DNA of 64,000 nucleotides from Lysinibacillus xylanilyticus (GTDB lineage Bacteria; Bacillota; Bacilli; Bacillales_A; Planococcaceae). The stretch is from positions 558,001 through 622,000 of the forward strand of contig NZ_MDDN01000001.1 of the NCBI RefSeq assembly GCF_001708185.1, in the 5' to 3' direction. Both the position numbers and the translations under genes were made by a program. Each line of letters starts with the position of its first letter. Within the stretch, counting starts at the first letter, position 1. The notes below the pieces were generated by a model that was not told the origin of the DNA, ran no database searches, and saw only the letters and a program-made list of their open reading frames with translations. Of the stretch, positions 1-7,676 are shown piece after piece.

Positions 1-826
1 TTTTACCATGGTCAACGTGCCCCATTATTGTCACTACAGGAGGACGTTCTGATAAATCCGCCTCGTTAACTTCTTCTGTTTGCTCGAAGTGTGTTTCTAA
101 ATCCGTAATATCTACACGAATTTCTTCTTCAACTTCTACACCATAGTCTGCGCAAATTAATTCAATTGCATCCTTATCTAATTCTTGGTTAATTGTTGCC
201 ATTACACCAAGCATAAATAATTTTTTAATAATTTCTGATGGTTCACGGTGCAGTTTTTTTGCTAATTCTGCTACTGATAGTGATTCAACAAAAGTAATTT
301 TTTCTGGTAATTCCTTTTGTTTCACTGGTAAACTTGGTTGATGTGTTTTTGGATGGCGTCGTTTTCCGCCGTGAATTCCTGGTTTTGGACGTTGGTTGTA
401 ACCACCGCCACCTCTGCGATTATTATTATTATTGTTATTATTATTATTTTGTGTCATATTTCGATTTTGGTTACCTTTTATATTCTTAGATTTTTCGTTA
501 GACGAATTTGAGTTTTGATGCGTTTGTTGCTGATTATTAACTTTAGGCTTAGAAGTAGCAGATTGCTGCCTTTGCCCTTCTTGCTTTTTCACCGATTGCT
601 GTGGTTTTTGTTGGCCATTAGCTTGTGATTTTTGCGATACGTTTTGAGTAGGTTTCTTCACTTCTTTTGTAGCTTTAAATGATTGGTTTAACTTTGATAC
701 TATGTCTTTTTCTAACATTGACATATGATTTGTTACACTTACATTTAATTGATTTAGTGCGTCAATAACCTCTTTACTCGTTTTATTCACTTGTTTCGCA
801 TATTCATGAACTCTGATTTTGGTCAT
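1..826 (-). CDS. infB: Translation initiation factor IF-2, N-terminal part (truncated by window edge)
   Basis: IF-2 is the GTPase that brings initiator tRNA to the 30S subunit. The frame starts at ATG 826 after a GGGGGTGA ribosome site and stays open to base 1, giving about 275 residues. The N-terminal helix-turn-helix (MTKIRVHEYAKQV) is followed by a long Gln/Asn/Lys-rich linker with a run of about ten asparagines around 420-450, a second IF2_N domain (SVAELAKKLHREPSEIIKKL) and the start of the GTPase domain with the P-loop GHVDHGK at the very edge. It is the last gene seen of the rimP-nusA-ylxR-ylxQ-infB operon. The GTPase and C-terminal domains lie outside the window. Confidence 0.96.
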   Translation of the reverse strand, partial: MTKIRVHEYAKQVNKTSKEVIDALNQLNVSVTNHMSMLEKDIVSKLNQSFKATKEVKKPTQNVSQKSQANGQQKPQQSVKKQEGQRQQSATSKPKVNNQQQTHQNSNSSNEKSKNIKGNQNRNMTQNNNNNNNNNNRRGGGGYNQRPKPGIHGGKRRHPKTHQPSLPVKQKELPEKITFVESLSVAELAKKLHREPSEIIKKLFMLGVMATINQELDKDAIELICADYGVEVEEEIRVDITDLETHFEQTEEVNEADLSERPPVVTIMGHVDHGK

Positions 827-840
827 CTGCTCACCCCCGA

Positions 841-1149
841 TTATTTTTCGTTGAGTAGACTAGACAATTTGCTTGCAAAACCTTTATCGGTAATAGCTAA
901 AGCCACTCGGGCCTCCTTACCTGTAGCATGTCCTAGATCATAACGATCACCAATTACATGATACTCAACGTTATAGTACGTGCATTTATCTTGAATTTTT
1001 TTGCTAGAGTTTTTAGAAGCATCGTTTGCAAGCAGTACTAGCTTAGCATTCCCATTGCGGACTTCCTTTACTACTAACTCTTCTCCTGATATAACTTTAC
1101 GTGCTCTTGCCGCTATCCCAAGCAAATTAAACACTGCTTGATTCATCAT
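841..1149 (-). CDS. ylxQ: L7Ae-family ribosomal/RNA-binding protein YlxQ
   Basis: A 102-residue member of the L7Ae/L30e/Gadd45 family, which binds kink-turn RNA and associates with ribosomes in Bacillales. The fold signature is seen in the N-terminal NLLGIAARARKVISGEE and the central LVLLANDASKNSSKKI stretch. The ATG overlaps the end of ylxR by four bases, and infB starts 14 bases after its stop, so it is translationally coupled inside the nusA-infB operon. Length is normal for the family. The physiological role is not well defined. Confidence 0.93.
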   Translation of the reverse strand: MMNQAVFNLLGIAARARKVISGEELVVKEVRNGNAKLVLLANDASKNSSKKIQDKCTYYNVEYHVIGDRYDLGHATGKEARVALAITDKGFASKLSSLLNEK

Positions 1150-1424
1150 ATAATAGACTCCCTACGAATTAGCAAAATAAGCTCATCGTAGATTTCTTCA
1201 GGGATTTTCACATCAAGTTGGTGCCCTAAAACATTTTTCTTTCGGGCAATTTCAATCGCCTTTTCCGATTTAGAAACATAGGCACCACGTCCGGGTTTTT
1301 TTCCGGAAACATCAACACTTACCTCGCCCTCTTTCGAACGAACGACACGAATCATTTCCTTCTTAGGTAGCATTTCTCCAGTAGCTACACATTTTCGAAG
1401 AGGTACTTTTTTATTAATAGCCAT
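1146..1424 (-). CDS. ylxR: YlxR/RnpM-type RNA-binding protein (DUF448)
   Basis: A basic protein of about 92 residues. The family signature LRKCVATGEMLPKKEMIRVVR at the N terminus and the GRGAYVS loop near residue 50 mark the YlxR fold, in which the GRGAY loop is thought to bind RNA. In B. subtilis the homologue has been linked to RNase P and to transcriptional regulation. I place the start at ATG 1424 (MAINKK) because AGGTGATTCTT sits directly upstream; the in-frame ATG at 1433 has no such site. It lies between nusA and ylxQ, but unusually about 180 bases separate it from nusA (see the inverted repeat there). Confidence 0.92.
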   Translation of the reverse strand: MAINKKVPLRKCVATGEMLPKKEMIRVVRSKEGEVSVDVSGKKPGRGAYVSKSEKAIEIARKKNVLGHQLDVKIPEEIYDELILLIRRESII

Positions 1425-1539
1425 AAGAATCACCTTTCCTCTCTGAAGCTTGTCGTAAGAGGTGGACTAGCCATGCTCTACCTTGGTCAGAGTCCAGATT
1501 TACAATCAATAAATCCATGACAATTTTCGTTGTAGACTC

Positions 1540-1585
1540 TGCCATTATTCAGTCGGCGCAACCCAACGCCCACTGAATAATGGCA
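1540..1585. repeat. Perfect 14-bp inverted repeat in the nusA-ylxR gap
   Basis: TGCCATTATTCAGT (1540-1553) and its exact reverse complement (1572-1585) enclose an 18-base GC-rich loop with CGGCGCAACCC. There is no T-run on either side, so it does not look like an ordinary terminator. It occupies the roughly 190-base space between nusA and ylxR, where B. subtilis has almost no spacer. A REP-like interspersed element or an RNA-processing hairpin is possible. Confidence 0.6.
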
Positions 1586-1612
1586 GCTAACTAGTCACAC
1601 GGGCTTTCTTAC

Positions 1613-2752
1613 TTATTCTTCGTCGTCTTGATATAAGTCAACTGCAACATCAGCAAAATCACTTTCTTCATCCTCAGCAGGTATGAAAGTGCTTGTAGCA
1701 GATGGATAAATACCTGCCTCACGAGCATCTGTTTCACTCTTAATATCAATTTTCCAGCCAGTTAGCTTTGCAGCTAAACGTGCATTTTGACCACGTTTAC
1801 CAATTGCTAATGATAATTGATAGTCTGGTACGACAACCGTAGTAGATTTTTCTTCTTCATTTACTTGAACATCTAAAACCTTTGATGGGCTAAGTGCATT
1901 TGCTACAAAAACAACTGGATCTTCTGACCATTCAACGATATCGATTTTTTCGCCGTTTAATTCATTTACAATTGTTTGTACACGAGCGCCTTTTGCTCCT
2001 ACACATGAACCTACTGGATCTACCTCTTCGTTATGTGCATGAACAGAAATTTTAGAACGATCTCCTGCTTCACGAGCAATTGATTTGATTTCTACAATAC
2101 CTTCATAGATTTCAGGTACTTCCATCTCAAATAAGCGACGTAATAAACCAGGATGTGTACGTGAAACAATGACTTGTGGTCCTCGTGTTGTACGTTCAAC
2201 CTTTGTAATATAGACCTTGATACGATCATGTGGACGATATGTTTCACCTTGAATTTGTTCGTTTTGTGGTAAGGCAGCCTCTACTTTTCCTAGACCTACG
2301 TAAATATTACGAGCATCTAGACGCTCAACTACACCAGTGACGATATCATCTTCACGATCCACATATTGCTCGTAAATTAGGCCACGTTCTGCCTCACGTA
2401 CACGTTGAGTAACAACTTGTTTCGCTGTTTGTGCGGCAATACGACCAAAGTTTCGTGGAGTCACTTCCTGTTCAACCACATCTTCTAACTGGTATGCAGG
2501 ATTGATAGCCTTTGCATCTTCAACAGAAATTTCTAAACGGTCATCCTCTACCTCTTCAACAACATCTTTACGTGAAAAGACACGGATAGAGCCCTTATCT
2601 AAGTTTAGGTCAACACGGACATTTTGTGCTTGATTGAAGTTGCGTTTGTAAGCTGTAACTAATGCCGCTTCAATCGCTTCAATTAACACATCTCTTGAAA
2701 TTCCTTTTTGTTCTTCTAGCGCATTGAGCGCATCTAACAAATCACTACTCAT
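1613..2752 (-). CDS. nusA: Transcription termination/antitermination protein NusA
   Basis: NusA binds RNA polymerase and nascent RNA and modulates pausing and termination. The 379-residue product has an N-terminal polymerase-binding domain (SDLLDALNALEEQKGISRDV), an S1 domain around residues 135-200 (GVVERLDARNIYVGLGKVEA), and two KH domains (GSCVGAKGARVQTIV near 250, and SLAIGKRGQNARLAAKL near 315). The acidic C-terminal tail is short and there are no added acidic repeats, as usual in Firmicutes. It follows rimP by 30 bases in the same operon. Confidence 0.97.
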   Translation of the reverse strand: MSSDLLDALNALEEQKGISRDVLIEAIEAALVTAYKRNFNQAQNVRVDLNLDKGSIRVFSRKDVVEEVEDDRLEISVEDAKAINPAYQLEDVVEQEVTPRNFGRIAAQTAKQVVTQRVREAERGLIYEQYVDREDDIVTGVVERLDARNIYVGLGKVEAALPQNEQIQGETYRPHDRIKVYITKVERTTRGPQVIVSRTHPGLLRRLFEMEVPEIYEGIVEIKSIAREAGDRSKISVHAHNEEVDPVGSCVGAKGARVQTIVNELNGEKIDIVEWSEDPVVFVANALSPSKVLDVQVNEEEKSTTVVVPDYQLSLAIGKRGQNARLAAKLTGWKIDIKSETDAREAGIYPSATSTFIPAEDEESDFADVAVDLYQDDEE

Positions 2753-2782
2753 TTTGTTTTCACTCCTAAATATGCATTATGC

Positions 2783-3253
2783 TTAAAAATCGATAGCTAG
2801 TCGTGCCAATGCGATTTTTTCTTGTTCAACTGTTACTGTAATTTTACGCGTTTTAATGCGTACTTCTATCATTAATGTATGTTCATCATATGACGTTAAG
2901 TAGCCTTGGAATTCCTTCATGTCCTTGATGGGCTCATAGGTTTTAACATAAATAAATTTGCCAATCGCTTTTTCAAAATCAGCATCTTTTTTTAATGGAC
3001 GTTCTGCTCCAGGTGAAGAAACTTCTAAATAATAGTTTTGTGTAATTGGATCATTTTCATCCAATAGCAAACTTAGTCGTTCACTAACTTGAGCACATTG
3101 TTCAATGTCAATTCCACCCTCAGATGTATCCACATAAACACGTAAAAACCAGTTACGTCCTTCTTTTACGAACTCGACGTCCACTAACTCAAGATTCAAC
3201 TCTTCAACAATCGGTTTGGCGAGCTCTTCAATTAAAGATGGTACTTTGCTCAT
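2783..3253 (-). CDS. rimP: Ribosome maturation factor RimP
   Basis: A 156-residue RimP protein needed for 30S subunit maturation. The N-terminal alpha/beta domain contains LELVDVEFVKEGRNWFLRVY and the conserved YLEVSSPGAERPL, followed by the SH3-like C-terminal domain. A strong AGGAGG ribosome site precedes ATG 3253. It is the first gene of the rimP-nusA-ylxR-ylxQ-infB operon; a hairpin leader and probable promoter lie upstream in the gap to polC. Confidence 0.95.
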   Translation of the reverse strand: MSKVPSLIEELAKPIVEELNLELVDVEFVKEGRNWFLRVYVDTSEGGIDIEQCAQVSERLSLLLDENDPITQNYYLEVSSPGAERPLKKDADFEKAIGKFIYVKTYEPIKDMKEFQGYLTSYDEHTLMIEVRIKTRKITVTVEQEKIALARLAIDF

Positions 3254-3609
3254 TGTTTCCTCCTGTATCTATCAAATTCTGGCGTAATAAAACAGAAATT
3301 CCACCAGTAGCTTTGGTGAAATTTAACGGTCTTACCTGCTGTTAGTAAAAAATTTGTTTTGCTACGGTATAACAACAGAAAAGAGCGGGAAGGACCCACT
3401 CTTTTGCTGGAAAATTATCAACAAATTATTACCATAAGGATAGCATAGTTTACAGCACAATGCAAATTTCCTTTTTCTAGACATCTATTAGGCAAAGCAA
3501 TAATTGTGTCTGGAATCTGAAATTTGTGCTTAATTTGTTCATAAATCAAATAAGTTATTCATTATTGATGGTGATGTCTTTAGACTAACCGCTTCAATAT
3601 TGAAGGACA
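3254..3609 (-). promoter_or_regulatory. polC-rimP intergenic region: polC terminator and rimP leader
   Basis: This 356-base gap separates polC from the rimP operon. On the minus strand it contains a 14-base self-complementary CTTCAATATTGAAG just after the polC stop (3592-3605), the terminator hairpin listed separately at about 3375-3406, and a leader hairpin TTTCACCA/TGGTGGAA about 50 bases before rimP. I cannot assign a confident -35/-10 pair. The arrangement implies that rimP starts its own transcription unit. Confidence 0.4.
3375..3406 (-). terminator. Intrinsic terminator downstream of polC
   Basis: On the minus strand AAGAGTGGG and CCCGCTCTT form a stem with a short TCCTT loop, followed by TTCTGTTGTTAT. 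It lies about 200 bases after the polC stop and ahead of rimP, so it would end the polC transcript. The T-run is imperfect. Confidence 0.6.
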
Positions 3610-5015
3610 TTAGAAAAGTGATAGCTGATTGGCATCAGGCATCCCTTCTAAACAGCCCAATTGATCCATGTATTCTATTAATGTCTTGGATACACGACCA
3701 CGTTGCTGTAAATCTTCCTTCGATAAAAATTCTCCGTCCTCACGTGCTACCACAATTTGTTTAGCAACGTTCGTACCGAGTCCAGGAATCGCATCGAACG
3801 GTGGAATTAAAGAGTTCCCCTCAATAACAAATTCACTTGCCTGCGAACGATATAAGTCCACCTTTTGGAAGTTCATGCCGCGCTCACACATTTCAAGTGC
3901 TAGTTCCATTACAGTTAATAGGTTTTTTTCTTTTGTTGAGGCATCTAAGCCTTTCATATTGATTTCATCAATTTTTGCACGAATCATTTGAGGGCCTTGT
4001 ACCATGGCAATTAAATCAAAATCATCTGCACGTACTGTGAAATACGCCGCATAGTAAAGTATCGGGAAATGCACTTTAAACCACGCGATACGAACTGCCA
4101 TTAAAACGTAAGCAGCGGCGTGGGCTTTCGGGAACATATATTTAATCTTTTTACATGATTCGATATACCAACCAGGTACCTTATTCGCTAGCATCTCTGC
4201 TTCGAATTCTTCTGATAATCCTTTCCCTTTACGCACAGACTCCATAATTTTAAACGCCAGTGACGGTTCTAGCCCTTGGTAAATTAAATACACCATAATA
4301 TCGTCACGACAGCCAATTACTTCTTTCAGTACACATGTACCATTTTGAATTAATTCTTGTGCATTACCAAGCCACACGTCTGTTCCGTGTGAAAGTCCTG
4401 AAATTTGCACAAGCTCCGAAAATGTTGATGGCTTTGTATCTTCAAGCATTTGGCGTACAAAACGAGTACCAAATTCAGGAATTCCAAGTGTCCCTGTCTT
4501 ACAGCCTATTTGTTTTTCTGTTACGCCTAAAGATTCTGGGGAACTAAAGATTTTCATAACGACTGGATCATCTGTTGGAATGGTTTTTGGATCTATTCCT
4601 GATAAATCCTGCAACATCCGAATCACAGTTGGATCATCGTGCCCTAGAATATCAAGTTTTAAAATATTATCGTGAATAGAATGGAAATCAAAGTGTGTTG
4701 TACGCCATTCAGCATCTTGTGCATCCGCAGGGAACTGCACTGGTGAGAAATCGTAAATATCCATATAGTCTGGTACTACGATAATTCCCCCAGGATGCTG
4801 TCCTGTTGTACGTTTTACGCCTGTACAACCTTGCACTAACCGATCTACCTCAGCACCACGGAAATGTAGGTTGTTATCATTAGCATAGCCCTTAACGTAG
4901 CCATACGCTGTTTTCTCTGCAACTGTACCGATTGTCCCAGCACGATATACATAATCTTCACCGAATAAAACCTTCGTGTAGTTATGAGCTTGTGGTTGAT
5001 ATTCACCAGAAAAAT
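3610..5015 (-). CDS. polC: DNA polymerase III alpha subunit PolC, exon 2 (C-terminal 467 residues)
   Basis: This is the second exon of the replicative polymerase. It opens with the last two bases of a split Asn codon, then [21 protein letters not shown], a highly conserved PolC palm/fingers stretch, and runs to the C-terminal QLSLF, a beta-clamp-binding type motif. Joined to exon 1 (7677-10602) the message is 4332 bases and encodes 1443 residues, against about 1437 in B. subtilis. No frameshift or stop is visible in the exon, so it looks under selection. Its expression depends on removal of the group II intron 5016-7676. Confidence 0.95.
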
Positions 5016-5061
5016 ATGACGATAGGTAAGCATTTGATATTATCTCTAGCTTTTCCCCCGT

Positions 5062-5104
5062 CCCACACCGTACGTGACCCTTTCGGCGTCATACGGCGTT
5101 CCAT
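5062..5104 (-). ncRNA. Group II intron catalytic domain V
   Basis: The minus strand shows a 5' arm CCGTATGACGCC, a GAAA tetraloop, and a 3' arm GGGTCACGTACGG. The arms pair as CCGTA/TACGG and TGAC-CC/GG-GTCA around a two-base bulge, the expected domain V architecture. It lies downstream of the IEP stop codon and upstream of the domain VI stem, as in all group II introns. An intact domain V argues that the ribozyme may still splice. Confidence 0.85.
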
Positions 5105-5122
5105 CGTTAACTTTGTTGAAAT

Positions 5123-6949
5123 TTATAAACTAAGCTTTGGATTTCCTACTTCCGTTCTTAGTTCGTTTATTTTATTTATTGCTTTCTTTTCGAATCGAGC
5201 TAACTTCTTTACATAATCTTTATTAGCAAGCGGGTCTTTCGTATGAACAAGCATATGATAACTCCTATTGATAATAATCAAGTTATCATAGTCATCGGTT
5301 CCACCGTGAGCTGTCGGCTTAATATGATGACAAACGGCTTGATGCGGAGTAAGTCTTTTTCCTGTTATACCGCAACTTCCTTTTTGAGCCACATATTTGC
5401 TAAGGCGATTATTTTCATACAAAACACTTTTAGCTTTATATATTCCTTTACGAAACATCTCAATTTCACGAACAGACACATGTTTTAAATCTTTATGAAT
5501 TGAGGACCTGTCTTTCTCATTGTAAATCGTAAATTCAGGCTTTCTCTGTCCTCGTATATCATGTCGAATTGCTTCAATAGGATATACCAGCAATCCATTA
5601 CTTTTAAATCTTTGATAATTGTAATCCCCATAAAATTTATCAATGACGTTGTTTGTTTCCTTCGTTTTCACGAATATGTTTCTAAACATCAATGATTCGA
5701 TGTTCGGATGAATTAGATGTCTTATATCATTAAAGTCTTGGGATATTCTTGTTGCAATCTTGTAATAGTTATGCAGTCCAAGAATATTTGCATTAAAGTT
5801 CATCACTTTTTCTGGAGTAGGACTTTTTCTAAGTTTAACTAACTGATGCCTTATAACCCCTCGCACTTTTTCTTTTGCTTTTGGGTCCATTTTCGAATTT
5901 ACAATATAACCTGTTTTAGCATTCCCTTTTTGAACAGCCCTAAATCGTATCCCTAAAAAATCTGTACCATTTTTACGTAGATTTGTGATTTTACTTTTTT
6001 CTTCACTTACCTCAAGCCCTAGTCGTTCTTTTAGCCATTTTTCAACAGCTATTTTAATCTTTCGAGCGTTTTCATAAGAGTTTGTGAAGATTTTAAAATC
6101 ATCTGCGTATCTGACAAGGTACATAGGCTTTAACCTTGTTTTCTTTAGAGCATCCGTTTTATTTCTTTTCAGTTTATATGGTACTTTCGTTGACTTTGTT
6201 TCCCACTGGTTCGATATCCACCAATCTAATTCGTTCAACACTACGTTAGCAAGTAGTGGGGATAAGATACCACCTTGTGGAGTACCCTTTGTCGGAATAC
6301 CTTCACCTGTAATTTCAGCTTTTAGCATCTTTTTAATAATAGTTAAAACTTTTTTGTCCCTTATACCAATTGTCCATAATTGCCTCATTAGCTTTTTATG
6401 ATTAACGTTATCAAAAAATCCTTTTATATCTACATCGACCACAAAATGCTGATGGCTATGATTAACCAGATGGTAACATCTTGCTAATGCATCATGTGTG
6501 CTTCTTTTGGGTCTGAATCCGTAGCTTTGAGGATGAAACCTGGCTTCTACAATCGGCTCCAACACTTGTAGGAGCATTTGCTGAATCAATCTATCTTCAA
6601 TTGTTGGAATTCCAAGTGGTCTCATTTTTCCGTTTGGCTTTGGAATAAACAACCTTCGAACCGAATGTGGTGTTTAGTTTTCAAGTCTTTTTCTTATTAT
6701 CCTTACTAGCTCATCGACATTCATTTTGTTTAAATGTTTAATTGTGTGTCCGTTTGTTCCTTTCGTTTTACTACCTGTATTACTTTTTAGGTTTCGAAAG
6801 GCAAGTAAGATATTTTCTTCAGAAATTATCAACTTATAAATATCTGTAAAGTATCGACCCTTTTCGCTTTCTTTAAAGAGATTATCAAATGTCTCTTGTA
6901 AGCCAAAATATTCGTTATTTCTTAGCTTTTGAATCATTAAGTCAGCCAA
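5123..6949 (-). pseudogene. ltrA: Group II intron-encoded reverse transcriptase/maturase, interrupted by one in-frame TAA
   Basis: The frame starts at TTG 6949 after AAAGGAAGTGATTAG and spans 608 codons. It contains RT0-RT7 with the active site YADD (LVRYADDFKIF), a maturase X domain, and a C-terminal HNH endonuclease (CGITGKRL, CHHIKPTAHGGTDDYDNL). The single lesion is a TAA at 6674-6676, falling where LtrA relatives usually read Asn-Tyr before the xPxPVRRVxIPK motif; the same frame continues at once with TPHSVRRLFIPKPNGKMRP. The two parts are 91 and about 516 codons. All other motifs look intact, so the mutation seems recent. It may be a true loss, stop readthrough, restart at TTG 6652 (which would drop RT0), or a sequence error. 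Confidence 0.9.
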
Positions 6950-7676
6950 CTAATCACTTCCTTTACGAAGTTTTCGTTCTCTATAGTCATACACGAATCT
7001 GACTTTTGTAGGTTTTGTTTCAACGTTAACGACTTGTGCCCTTCCCTCTGAAATGTTTTTCCCTCCGACTTATTGGTTATTCAGTCATCAACAGCATCTC
7101 TTCATCAGTACTACGGCACTACTGCCACTCCTTTAAAGTATGTTATAGCGATTTGCCTTTTCATACACCGTCGTCATTGAAGTGCAACCTTCTCTTACGT
7201 TAGGAGCTTCACACGTTCCACTATTTCTATCTGTACATAATTCCCGTAGGTTCCCTCTAAATTCCGCTAGGCTAGATTGTGCCTGTAACACAATATGGAT
7301 TTTCATAACCTAACACTTACTCATCCACACCTAGAAGTCCTCACTGGACCCCGTAGCATTTCTACTACGTGACATTCACGAAAAGTCAGTCGAGGGTTCG
7401 TCTCGATTATTCTACCGCTTCTAACCATAGGAATTTTATAGACGCCAGACCTATCATTCACAAGAGATTTTTATCCCTCTTTCCACAGCCGAATTGTTTG
7501 GGTGAACTTCAGCCTACTTTAACGAGCTTCAAACGTTTTTGGTGTTTGCAATACCGTTCACGCTTGTCGTAGCTTCAGCGAGTGTGTTTCAAGGCGTTAC
7601 TCTGTCATTCCACACTTCGAAATAGCAGTTCTACCAACTAAGGTGGTTAACCTTTTCAGTTAACAACGTGTCGCAC

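Larger units (their letters stand above)
5016..7676 (-). mobile_element. Group II intron inside polC, 2661 bp
   Basis: The 5' end on the minus strand is GTGCGACACG, fitting the GUGYG consensus, directly after exon base 7677. The 3' end is CTATCGTCAT at 5016, fitting the AY consensus, with A5023 eight bases from the end as a candidate branch-point adenosine. Just before it a domain V hairpin is readable at about 5062-5104 (GCCGTATGACGCC, GAAA loop, GGGTCACGTACGG), followed by domain VI. An LtrA-type gene occupies the domain IV position. Joining the flanks gives Asp-Ile-Asp-Leu-Asn-Phe-Ser-Gly, exactly the conserved PolC motif, which fixes both boundaries. The IEP type and domain V suggest the IIB/chloroplast-like group, but I am unsure of the class. 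EBS/IBS pairings were not convincingly located. Confidence 0.95.

Noticed and set aside
7369..7572. 67-codon plus-strand frame within the polC intron
   Set aside because: It overlaps the structured ribozyme domains on the opposite strand and has no coding signs.
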